Positions 37,501-49,700 of a DNA stretch of 53,808 bases are shown here, piece after piece. A program made the translations under genes and the position numbers. The number at the start of each line of letters is the position of its first letter. The first letter of the stretch is position 1. The notes below the pieces were generated by a model, which saw nothing but the letters and a program-made list of their open reading frames with translations, was not told where the DNA came from and ran no database searches. The DNA comes from Didymodactylos carnosus. Lineage: Eukaryota; Rotifera; Eurotatoria; Philodinida; Philodinidae. Where the stretch lies: contig CAJNOQ010000354.1 of assembly GCA_905250885.1 (NCBI GenBank), positions 1 through 53,808 of the forward strand, in the 5' to 3' direction.

Positions 37501-40500
37501 AATTTCTCATAAACTTTTCTCATAATAATTGTTTTTATCTGATAGATTATAGATTAAACATGAACACAACGTTCTTCGTCGAGGGAAGTTTTTGAATATC
37601 TTTCTATTTTTGTGATAGTTACAATTCTCTAGAAGTTCTACATGCAGTTTTTGGACATTTAACTTGAATACATATCGATAACCAACGAAGAAATATAATC
37701 AGTTGAGCAGAAAGTTTCAAAACAAACTCTACTAGTGTATAAATAGTATAGTGACTATTTATCCCAAAGAAGTCTTTGTGATTTTGCTGAAAGATCCATT
37801 TTGACACTTGTAGTACACATAACTATGAATGATTGAATATTCTACGATGAAATTTTTTCTATAACATACAGATGCAATATCTTGCATTCTCTAAATCAAT
37901 TACATGATGTGGTTTGAACTAGAGATGGTAACTTTTCCGTGCTCCACTGATTATTCATTTTTCAAATGTTTTTGTAATGCATGTCTGAAAATTTTCTAGC
38001 AGAGTGTAACCTATTTACACTCAATAACTTCTTATCCCTGACGAGTAACAATAAATTTTATTTTTGTGCGAGAGAAAGAAAAGTCCGACCCTCAATCGAA
38101 TGCAAACACCTTTGAAGGTAAGATTCTCCCTTAAATTACACTAATTGCAAAGACAATTATATTAATTATATCTATATATTTTTTGAGTCAAATATAACTA
38201 TAAAATGTTCAATGTTATACCTATTAACTCTGCAATCATCACCATTAGCTCTTAGTTGGTTTAGACTTTTTTCTGCATAAGAATAAAAATAAATCTCATT
38301 TTAAGCATAAACTGTTCAAGCACAAAATCAATTTTCCGCACATAGAAGTACGAACGAGTGAACTTAGTTTTACAATAAACCGTCAAACTTAATCCGCAGT
38401 TTGTAGCCCATATCTTGTAACAATTAGAGTTGGATGATGTCTCAATCTTATCAATGATGATTTTAAACCAAGCTCCCAGCTATTAACTACAAAAATAGGA
38501 AACTACATTGCAAGAAGTTCATGCTTTTTGTAAATGTTGTGTACTAGAGCAGCAGGAGGACGTTTTTTATGATCATCACTCAAAGGACTAATCGTGCATT
38601 ATGTATATTTAAGAATTGACGGACTTGCAACATGCAAGAAAATATATATGACTTTTTTTCTCGCAATAACCTACCGGTATTATTAACAACAACCAACTTT
38701 TTCGGTGCTAATGGCTCATCGGCGTTATCTGGAGAGAAAGAAAGAATCAAAATAGATAATGAGACAGACAAAATATCAACTCTGAAACATAGTGTATGTA
38801 CAAGACGCCACTAGTGGATAGAACCGAATATGTACAATTATGGATTACCATTGCTTTATCGTATACGAAATGAAACAATAAATATCAAACATACAAAGTA
38901 GATACAAACGATGGGTTTGATTAAGACAGCAAGCGTAAAAACTATTTATCTACGATTATAACTAATCTAATATAAAATTTGATAGTTTCATGAGCTAGTC
39001 CGTGATCAGAACGTTAATACGTCTTTTAATTGTAATTAACAAACTTTGACTTTATTCACACGGACTACACTACTGAAACCATAGCGGTGCGACAAAAATA
39101 AAAAATGATCCAAATGTGGTGTCAAGAACTGCTGTAGAAGATGTGAACAATGCATTTTACCGTTATGATTACTTCCATAACGTTCATGAAACCGATAAAT
39201 ATTGTCTGAAAATCACAGAACATATCTGCGAACATTGTTTTCATACATAATCTCTTTTTCTCTCTTTCTATCTTTTTCGCTTATACACACTAATAATAAT
39301 AATTAATTATCTTACCATTATTATCATGATATGAACGATTTGTATGATAAGGATAAGCATATTCCAATCTAAAGAAGTTAAAATTTATAAAGAAGATCGT
39401 CGAGAAAAACATACATATTATCTTTTCACAACATACAGTTCGGGATTAACATTGTTATTATTTTGATTATTTATCTCATATTGACGCTGTCGTTTTAATT
39501 TATTATAATCAACACGTTGCGGTAATTCATTATTAGTTGCTCGATTCTAACAACAAATACAAGAGAAATGTCACTTTCTAAATGTCAATTTACTTTTTTT
39601 AGGTACATTATTCTCAAATTTTCTTCTCATCGGTGGTCGATGTATACGTTCTGTGGGATGTTGATGAGTGTCCTAGAACAACAATAACAATAAGAAAATG
39701 GATGGTCATCACTTAAAAAACATTTATACTTGAGGTATTTGTAAACGAACATGTTTGCCTTTACTCGTACGTGGTCGACCATCCTAGAATTTATAAATGA
39801 AATAGGATGTAAACAGACACAAAAAAATATGAAATCATAACTAACAGTGTGAAGAATCATTTTTATCGCTCCCGTTTGTTCAGCTTGTTGACGATCTTCT
39901 TCTATTTCCTATAAAAAAAAAAATAATATTATGCGTTGATAGAGTTAAAACATTGTATGTATACTGATGGATAATAATCACCATTTTATATCATTGAAAT
40001 ATACACTCTAATGAATTCGAATTAGCGTGTACCACTATACAAAAAAAAACGATCAATATCATTCTTCAATCTTTCTTTAGTTAGATAAAGTATACTCTTT
40101 CAAATTCAATATGTAAAGCATCGCCATCCTTAAAATTTGACAGATTTTTTATTCTTACTGACAAGTTTTGATGTTGATATATTACAAAGAAATCTTTAGA
40201 CAAATGATATTTTTATACAAATTTATGAACAAAAAATAATGTAATGTTTGACAATATAATATCTCCATGTCAACAGGATATTCATCTACCTCAATTAGCA
40301 ATGTTTATCAATAATATTATTACAAGGTCATCAAACAGTAGTACAAAAGTTGAAGGATCATCTTGTTAGCATTGTTGTTTGCTAAGCGAACAAGTACAAC
40401 GTACACTTATTACCTTATTTACGCAAAAAAAAAAATGAAGGATTTTGTCCAGAAATTCCGTTTGAACAATATAGCGAACAAATTAAACGAAATTGTGACT

Positions 40501-42921
40501 TTTACACAGTACTTGGAAAAACAGTTAAAAAAAGGCAGAAATGTGGTTGGAATTTAATAATATTGATTATCTCTACTCTCGAACATAAATGAACCGATTT
40601 AAAATAAAATTTTCTTTATCTTATGTGTCGAATTGAGCCTGGAAGAAAAAGTGTGTATGTGACCATAATTATTCAATCATGTACTGTGTACTTCCAAGGC
40701 CGAAACAGATTTATTCATTGCTTTTCGTACTCTTGTGGACAAAAAAAATGCGCTTCTCATAAAGACTGGCTATCCATCCTATTATGGGCAAAAAAAAAAT
40801 ATGCATGTGTCCAATCATTTAGAAATGATGCTATTCAATAGTCATTCAACACTATAGTCGATTAAAAAATACAAAGAACGTAGATGTCCCAGAAAAATAA
40901 AACTAATACTATTAAAGATTAATATTTTTATTAATATTTATTTACGTTTGTTGCAGCTGTTTCTTCCATATGTGCATAAGAAGTTGTAAGAAATATCATA
41001 TAGAAAGAACGGTGATTACAACAGAATAATAACCTATCAAGATTCACTTCAACGACAAAAAGAAACTTTTATTATAAATGAGTTCATTTGTGTTCAAAAA
41101 TCAATATTTTCAAATTTCGAGTTCATTATTGTTTTTTTTCCGCTAAATTAACCATCTCGACCTTCAATTTGCTATTTTTAAGAACTTGTCTGAAAAGTAC
41201 AAAAAATGTGAGAACTTGATTGTAATTGATTACTCAGATGAATAATTGAAATAGAGTGACTATCTAACTTGAAATCACTTTTCTATGTTAAAAACAAGAA
41301 TTATAGAAGTAAGCATAGTAGACAATCAGATAGAATACAAAATTCTAGAAATTTAGTCTACTTTTTGAATAATTACAAAGTACGATTTAGTGTCTACGAA
41401 AATGAGTGGAATTCCAAAACATTTTAAGAGTAGAACGCTATATTCGAAAAGTTCAGGTATTGCTCGTTATACGACCTGTTTGCGTAACGGTCCACTTTTC
41501 GTAAGTCCATTACATTTTATCAACATTTTAATCCTGTGACGGAAACTCATACAGGGCTGGAAAACGTCTTATTTTAAAGAGCAAACATTTTTCTTTAAAA
41601 TGATAATTAAGATAACGTTGTTAGTTTATCGTGTGTTTGTATACAGACTACAAATGCATGACTCGGCATCTGTTTCAACGGTTACAAATCTATAAATTTA
41701 TCAACTATCAGCATTTACTTAATTATCAATTTGAAGAAAAAAATCTTTACTCTTTTAAAACAAGACGTTTTTCGACTTTGTTTAAGTTTTAATTGTCACA
41801 CTAACATGATCAATATGAAAAAAATGTAACAGACTTACGGTGTTACGCGAACTAGCCGTTATGACAAGATGTGAGTTTTGAATTTCCAATGGAAATGAAA
41901 ACTGAAAAATTAGTACAAGAAGTTACATGCCAAATAACGAACTTCAGAAAAAATGTGTTGCTCTAGAATTCGTTAATTCATTCGCTAAGCCACTGTTAAA
42001 ATCATATAAGATAAAGTTAAACGTGTTTGTGAGTACACAATATGAAAAACATATTAGAATTAGAATGATGTTGCGGAAAAAATACGTTTTGATTGAGGAT
42101 TAGGACTAACGATATATCTAAAAATGCTTCTACTACTAGAAGATCAAATAAAAAAAAAGGAATATGTAATAGACTAGTCTCGTTAAATAAGTGATAAAGT
42201 ATTGTCCTAGAAAACCAATAGCATATCATGAACTCTGTTTTCAGTCAACACATACTTTTCGTCCAATAATTTCTTCTTATAAATTATATAGCGTTTAACG
42301 TTCCGTTACAAAACGTATCCAAAATCATTTTTTTTCTTGCTTATATATTTAATATACTCGATAAAAAGAATAAAACGGACATATTTATCCACAACAAAAC
42401 TCATATATATCGAGACAATACTGTTCTTCTGTAAAAAGTAACTTATCCTGGAGTTCCAAATTGTATATGTGTGTCAAATGAAAAAAAGGAAAAATTTAGC
42501 ACTTCATATATATGTATAACACACTACAGAAGAAATACTTACGTATATGCCATCCATATGTTTTATATACTTTGAGCGAGAAAGAGAGAAAACTGTCAAA
42601 TTTTCTTTTTTTTCCACACCATTGCGCTCGCACTCGCGAGAGGGAGACAAAGAACACTTAGTATCCAACATCATTATTATTCTACTTGTCCTACTTTCTT
42701 TTTTTTTTTTTGTAAAATTAAATAAACAAAAGTGATTTTATGTATGTATGTGTCTTATGATATTTGTCTAATCGCTCTAATTAATCTTCCCTCTTAAAGT
42801 ATAGGTTTCTGATTATACATACTTTATGTCGTTTTAACATTTCTAAATTTTTAATACGCATTTCTTCCATTTTTCGATCGATTTCCGATTTTCGATCTTG
42901 TTCATTTGTTGAAACGTTCAT
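31572..42921 (-). CDS. CCDC9-like protein, about 16 coding exons, Asn/Gln-rich
   Basis: Exons (minus): 42921-42823, 39908-39846, 39783-39730, 39672-39607, 39546-39437, 39368-39316, 39205-39161, 38728-38675, 35123-35052, 34994-34788, 34572-34216, 33982-33377, about 33312-32948, 32890-32781, 32345-32268, 31865-31572. The N-terminus (SEIDRKMEEMRIKNLEMLK then HKEIEEDRQQAE) matches the start of CCDC9, a coiled-coil protein linked to the exon-junction complex. The middle is Arg/Asn/Gln/His-rich low complexity (GGPRRRDG, NNNNN, QQQ). The last four exons form a more ordered C-terminus: an acidic coiled coil, then FRQKVYDTAHFLPWARLAF, then an Asp/Glu-rich tail; I do not recognise it. All joins are in phase except 33377 to 33312, which needs a one-base shift. 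Introns of 2.9 and 3.5 kb are unusually long here. The downstream half could be a separate gene. Confidence 0.7.
35781..35820 (-). CDS. Possible alternative first exon of the CCDC9-like gene
   Basis: ATG at 35820 opens 13 codons (MDNTDLMYDDLFE) plus one base, followed by GTAAGC. That phase-1 end joins the next exon (35123) in frame, exactly as the upstream exon ending at 38675 does. No acceptor precedes it. It therefore looks like a start exon inside a 3.5-kb intron, or the true start of a separate downstream gene. Confidence 0.55.
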
Positions 42922-44386
42922 CTAAAATTGAACAAGAGTATATATACAATGGCATAGATAAATAGAACATGTTTCAAATCTAGATGTAAAACGCGATTCA
43001 AATATACTTATTTATAATATAGATCAATGTTCTTTTATTTTTTGTTTTGTGTTCATCATCAGAACGGTGCTTTATCTTATGATGATGTTCTTTCTTTATT
43101 TCTGCTGTGTAAGAAATCTGTTCTCAGTCATACAAATAAAAAGGACGCCAATTGCTTGATTACATAAACATAATGCCGTTAGGATAGAAATATGTTTGGT
43201 AACACATCAGAAAAATAATAGAATAAGGCAATTCGATCAAATATGAATTGTTTAACAGAGATGAGTCATATTTTGCTCTTTCTATCTATTCAAAGTATTC
43301 TAGTTTCGTGATGAATGAATGATACTATGAGAACATTATCTCATCTTCATTTTCTATCTATAATTCTGGATTTAAGAAAACAACAAAGTAATACATTAAT
43401 CAACAAAGATGGGTAAATCAGTTTGATTATAATTTTTCTAAGAATAGATCATTTATCAAGTATTCGGATATTTCTTCCTTGAGGCTACTAATTTGTAGTG
43501 AAATTTAAATGTTTCTCGGTATGATTAATTTATTCTTCATTTGTGAATAAGAATAAAAACCAATTATATGGTAAATGGTAGAATGATATGTTCAATTACC
43601 GTACAAAAAACCCGGTGCATATATATATTTAATAAATTATACCTTGATTATTCTTTTCTCTATGTATTAGTCTCTTTGTTACATATGTACAAACATCAAT
43701 TTATTTTTTTTATTTGTACAATCACTTCTATTGTCGCACTGACCTCGAATACAAAAATTATCTGTTGTAAGGTAAAATTCGTATACAAACACATACACAT
43801 ATTATAGTTATTACTTTTCGTTTGATAAAGACGTCTAATAACCAGCAATTAATAATAATCATCTGTGTACATATTTTCTTTACACATGACGTGTAAAACA
43901 CGTTCGTATGTGACAAAAACGCTTAATTGCTTCAAAAGGCAAGAAAACATGTCAAAACAGCTTCGATTTTATTTTTGTTTTTTTTGTTACACATTTTGCG
44001 TTTTGGTAACAACAGATAAGTAATGAAAAGAGATAAAACAATAGAGAGACAATTAGAAATACAAGTAATAGAGTTTGGCTATCGAAAATAAAAGACCACT
44101 TTCTCCTTAGTTAAAATTGTCACGGTTCTCTAAATCGGATACAACATTTTGTCAAGACGATTTTTCAGATATCTTTTACTTATGACGAATTCATGTTTCA
44201 TTTGATTCGGACGTCCAATGTACAAAAAAAGAGAAGAGAATCATCCTAATCAAATAGTTGATAGAAAGTAAAGCGTTTTATATTAAGTCATCAAACAAAA
44301 TAACATCCCAAAATTCTTGTGATATAGACGATTTTGATTCACAAAACTTTAGATTAGAAATTTCAAGCAGTGAACGAACTATTTAC

Positions 44387-44432
44387 CTGATCAAATTGTC
44401 GATTATGCTCAATCTCATGTAATGATAATGAT
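44387..44432 (-). other. Candidate 5' exon of the CCDC9-like gene
   Basis: A 46-nt segment bounded by GTATCAG and GTAAATAG on the minus strand. One frame is open and would join the ATG-bearing exon at 42921 in phase, but it has no in-frame ATG. It is probably 5' UTR if transcribed. Confidence 0.35.
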
Positions 44433-45665
44433 CTGATACAAACATAATAGCGTCCAAAACATTCATTCGTTTACTCATTCTCACATTTCAGAACAAATAA
44501 AAAAAGCTGTAAAGAACAAAGAAGAGAAAAAGAGAAGTGAGAGGATGGCTTTATACATACACCACATATATTTAATGATGATACAATTGAATCAAACGAA
44601 GAGGGAGAGCAAAAGAGAAAGTGCAACACTACTGACTGGATTTCTCATCGGTCTATACCAGAAAGATGTGTCGATGCATGATGATCATAAAGATCAAATT
44701 TTTATTTTGTTTTGTGTTTTTTTTTCATTTAGAAAGAATAATAGCAAAAATATGTATAGAATGGAGCCTACGGACAAAGAAAAGAATAGCCAAACGATTT
44801 GTTTAATAACCCATTCATACATAAACTCTATTACAGCTGAATATGATAAATGAACAACGGATGCATCAAAGAACGTTAGAAATATTCTTAAAACAAAAAA
44901 AGAAGATGATTAAGAAAACTGACCGAGGTGATACGATCAAAATCAATTGTCTACCCCTGAATACGTGAATGCCACTTTATCTTTTTCAAGTTATTACAAA
45001 ATACTATTCTGATTTATATTTCGATTCGCTTCAGAAATAGTTTCCATTTTAAAGTCAGAATAGATAGAATAAAGAAGAATGAAAAGAGTAAAATAACAAC
45101 ATGTTTTATTTTAAATATTCCATACATGTACTTGGAATGGCCCATGACTATACTAAATTTCAGATTAATAATTTAGTGGGATATATGATATTAATTAATG
45201 ATGAACTATGAACTTCTGATATTTTTTCTGTTGTCTGTTTATTAGATACAGTTTTTCTTTGTATTATCTACTGATGTTTCTCATTTTGAACTATAATAGT
45301 CTCTTCCCTGATCGTTTTTTGCAAATAAGACAAAAGAAAAGAACAACTTAGAACCGATATGTATATGCAGATATATATATATATATATATATTGTTTAAT
45401 TAAAAAATACATAGAAAGAAACAGAGATCAATTATTTTGATCTCATTATAATAATTATATACCTTTTTCTCATAGATATTAATAAAATACAAATCGACAA
45501 TATAATCAAACTTTTTATCAAAATTCTATCATTTATTTCTCACAATTTATATCAAACAAATAGATTTTTCATAAAGACATACATAATAATAGAAACGTTC
45601 TAAATTATGAAATTAGACTAACTACAGTGAGAGTTTGTCGACTAGTAATGATGCTGTAATCTTAC

Positions 45666-45701
45666 CATCTGTTTTACATCTACATTACTATCAATTTTCA
45701 T
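45666..45701 (-). other. Candidate alternative start exon (MKIDSNVDVKQM)
   Basis: ATG plus 11 codons followed by GTAAGATT. Phase 0 lets it join the exon at 42921 in frame, adding 12 residues before MNVST. There is no homology support. Confidence 0.3.
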
Positions 45702-46008
45702 TCAATCATGACATGCAGAGCAATCACAAGAAACTCTCTTAACTGGCACCCATCAGCTCTATTAATTAGATTAGAACATGCTAAATATTACAATCGAGTA
45801 ATCACTGTGACTAAGGTAAATAATATTATCTTACCATTGTTCGTCTGGAATTTTCCCTTAAGTAAACTAATTAAGGTACAAATGTCTTCCACCAGATAAT
45901 AAAAAAATGACAATCCTGTTGTCGCATAATTAATTGTGTTCATCTAGACGAGCAGAGAGAGAGAGTATAGACAAGTTGTCTTTAATTAGTTCAACAGAGT
46001 TCATTTAC

Positions 46009-46215
46009 CTAATTTAATTTAGTTATCAATTTTTTTCGCTGTTTTAGAATTTCTTGATTTAATTGAATAGATTTCAAAACTAAAACAATACAAATTACAT
46101 TATTTAATATACAAGAATAATGTAATGAAAACCATTTACTTACTAGATGATCTAATTTTCTTTAGTCTGAGATGAAAATGATCTTCAATTAACTTTCGCA
46201 TCGAATAAGTCCAAT
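46009..46215 (-). CDS. Last two exons of an unidentified gene (partial)
   Basis: Exons 46215-46144 (after TTTAAG, before GTAAGT) and 46079-46009 (after TTTTAG, ending TAG) join in phase. They give about 47 residues containing WTYSMRKLIEDHFHLRLKKI, then a Lys/Gln-rich helix ending KLITKLN. The other frames of the last exon also close, so it looks terminal. The upstream exon needed to supply one base was not found before the NCAPD2 stop at 46783. The NCAPD2 penultimate exon ends in the wrong phase to be its source. The helix vaguely recalls GINS-type proteins, but that is not evidence. It could be a degenerate fragment. Confidence 0.4.
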
Positions 46216-46713
46216 CTTAAAGAATAATAAGTGCTATTAGTATTATCAAGTCACCTATCAAATTACACGTTAAAAATGTCAAAATTGGCGAAGAACTGTA
46301 AGAACAAGTAATTTATTTACAACTGTGAGAGAAAAATACAAAATTTCGACATATACAATGTCTTTCTAATAATAACATTATCAATTAATCTAGTCGAAGG
46401 TAACGATTTTTAAAATATTATAAAATTCTACTAGATGTCTACATCGAACGGGTATGGTTACAAACCATGTTGTTACTATCAATATACGATTGACATTTTT
46501 TTTTCTCTCATTCATCGTTACCATATTCATTATTAAGACGCTAACCTACAATTCCATTAGAAAAACAAAACAAAACAAAAATACAAATCATACATACAAA
46601 CAAAGAAATCAAAAGATCATAAACAGAAGAAAAGTAAAAAGATTATAAAAAAATAACCACAAAATACAGACTAATAATCTATACTAAAATCTGACTTTAA
46701 ATATAATGGCCAT

Positions 46714-46719
46714 TTTATT
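46714..46719 (-). promoter_or_regulatory. Probable poly(A) signal of NCAPD2
   Basis: AATAAA on the minus strand, 64 nt downstream of the NCAPD2 stop codon, a plausible distance for this compact gene style. Confidence 0.45.
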
Positions 46720-46782
46720 TGTGATGATAATTATTAGCATCTTATTTTTGTCCATATAGTTATGATATTTTGAATATAGTTT

Positions 46783-49700
46783 CTATTGACTTGAAATTAT
46801 TATTGTATCTTGTTGTTTTAATCGTCGTTCAATTTCATTTAAAACAGGCTAAAAATACATTGAAAATAGATTATAAAAACAAAATAGAAATAAATAAGTA
46901 AAATACTATTCTATACCATTAGATATTTTTTCCAAGCCAAACATTCATCATTATCTAAATCATCTATGTTCGTTTCATGATCATTTTTATCCATTGGAAA
47001 ATGTTCTTTTAAAATTTTATATGAATTTTGACTTTTGATATTTAATTTACTCAAACAATAGGCAATATTTTGTCGTTTACGATCATCACTAGAAAAAAAT
47101 AACAATTTCATCACACTTTATGTCTGTCATAAGATCAACACTTCGATCCTTTGACTCATCATCCAGTGTTATTTCAAAACTCGAACGAATGTTTTCATAC
47201 AGAATGTCAAATATGGTCTGAACCATTTCGAAACATTTAGTTTCGTCTATAATTCAACTGTTATGAATAATATGCTTGGTCAAAGGAAAAAGAACTGAAA
47301 TCTTCATTTACGTAAAAAGACTAAATTATCAGATTATATTATGTTACTTACCAAGATAATTTAAATTGTCTACAGAGTTTTTTAACAAGAATTTCACACT
47401 GTCTATCATTTTTAACATATTGAAATAGATGAGCAATAATTTGATGAAACATATCGAGTGTTATCAATTTTCCCTCATTTGTACTGTTCATTTTAATATT
47501 GATGTTATCATTAATATTACCATTGACATCACTATTCATTGTTGATAATCGACTAATAATATCAGGCATTACATTAAATAGTGCTAATCCACGATTACGC
47601 ACAGATAATTCCGAGAAAAAATGATATGCTAAACTGGCTATAGACACATTGGAATGTAATAAACAAATAGCTATTTCACTAATATATCCACGAACTTTAA
47701 TCATTTCTCTAAGTATTAATACAGCTATTGTACATAGTGTTGTCTCACTGACACTAATATCTTTATCGTGTATTTGTTTATAAAATTCTGGTGTGTATGG
47801 TTCAATAATATTTGGATGTCTAGAAAAAAAATAATAAAATAATGTAAAATTTTACTGTAAATAGATGTCGGCAGATATTTTACCTAAGTAATAAATCTCC
47901 TAAGGATACAATTAATGCTGAACGAACACCGGCATACGGACATGTATTTAAAAATTGAAATGTTCGATTAACATATTTGGAACATAATTGTGGTGAAACA
48001 AACATATAACGAGTTAATGTCATGATAGCAGTCATTACTAAATAGTACAACGAAAAATAGTGTGTATAAATTACATACAACTCTCTTCTTTGATCATTTA
48101 CCTAAATCTTCTTCAGAATCATAGACATTTGTTTGTACATCGATAAAAAACTAAAAAAATAAATAGAAAGAAAATAGTTGATCTGATGATTGAACAAAAT
48201 TAAATTTACATTGTCAAGCCATCTTTCCACTAGTAAAACGAGTGAATCTTCATTTTCTAATTGTGTTAAATCAAATTGCTGTTGTAAATAAATTTGATCT
48301 GAATCTTGTTGTTCACATCCGTCTGTTAAATCATTCATTTCATTATCATCATCATCATCGTCATCATCATCATCACCATCATCATTATTATCATCATCAT
48401 CATCATCATCATTATCATCATGATCATCACCATTAATTGTCATGAATGGTTTTTGAGGAAAAATCTTATTCTTAATATCTGACGATTGTTTTTTTAACTT
48501 TTTTTTTTGTTCAACAAATACATCATCATCTATTAATAAATTGTTATCAGTTATTTCTAATACATTACCATTCGTTACTGAATGTTTATTTTTATTGTTT
48601 ATTTTTGTATTCACTTGTCGTACTTGATTAATTAGAAAAACATTAACAGTTGCTAATAATTTAATTAATAATGTTTTATTTTGTTCAGTACATTTTAAAT
48701 TTTCAAACCATGTTATTCTATCATCAGAATGATTTATTGATGTTGAACGTAATTTTTCAACAATAAAATGAATAAATCTCATACCAATTTCAATTGATAA
48801 TATTTTTGATTTTTCACTAATAAATAATAGATTTAAAAATTGTTTCATACACGGTATCCAATCATTTATTGATGTTGTATCATTAATTAATTTTGTTATG
48901 ATTGTATCATAAAATAAATAGGTTAATTGTTTACGATCATTTAAATGTGTTAAAAATAGATGATACAATATTTCTAATTGATATCGAATATAAACAAGAT
49001 TAGTTTCATGATGACGTACATCTAAGAGTAGAAGATTATCAATAATTTTATCAACATGTTTCCATAGAATATCTGGACTATAATCAATAACTAATGAAAC
49101 AAGTTTGAGAAACAAACATTGACGATGTTTATCACCGGTTAAATAAAGATAAAAATCATCAGTCATATATTTGTTGTTATAATTGTTATCAATAGTCATC
49201 ATTAGATAATAATCATATAGAACATCAATAAATGCCACATTAATTTCTTTTCGATCGAATAACTGTTTTAATATATGTTCAAATGTTATATCAAAATCAA
49301 CATCAATATGTAATAATAATTTTTCAATAATATTTTTATGTGATATTCTAAGAATAAATAAAAATGTTGATGATAATAGAGAATGTATTTTTTCGATATC
49401 TTATCATTTTATCCATAGAAATATCAGAAAATAAGTTAAATTATCTCAATAAAAATTAGAATTTTTAATAAAGATAGACCTACCGTTCATCTTTTATTTT
49501 TGTATTGTCAATATTTAGATAAATTCGTTTAAAAGCATCGATGACAGCTGCTGTTATATTTTTATCTGTTGACCATATTAATGAAAATAAATTTTGTTCA
49601 TTTTGTTTATAATCACTGGAATATGAATCAAATGATGACCATATAATTAAAAATTCAATTATTTCTAAAACATCACTGGATATTTTACTTTTAAGTAAAT

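Larger units (their letters stand above)
42922..46008. other. Upstream region of the CCDC9-like gene, mostly noncoding
   Basis: AT-rich, with two short candidate exons listed separately and an (AT)n tract near 45370. No other coding signal was seen. Confidence 0.5.

Noticed and set aside
48242-48436. His-rich plus-strand open frame
   Set aside because: It is the antisense of the GAT repeat in NCAPD2.
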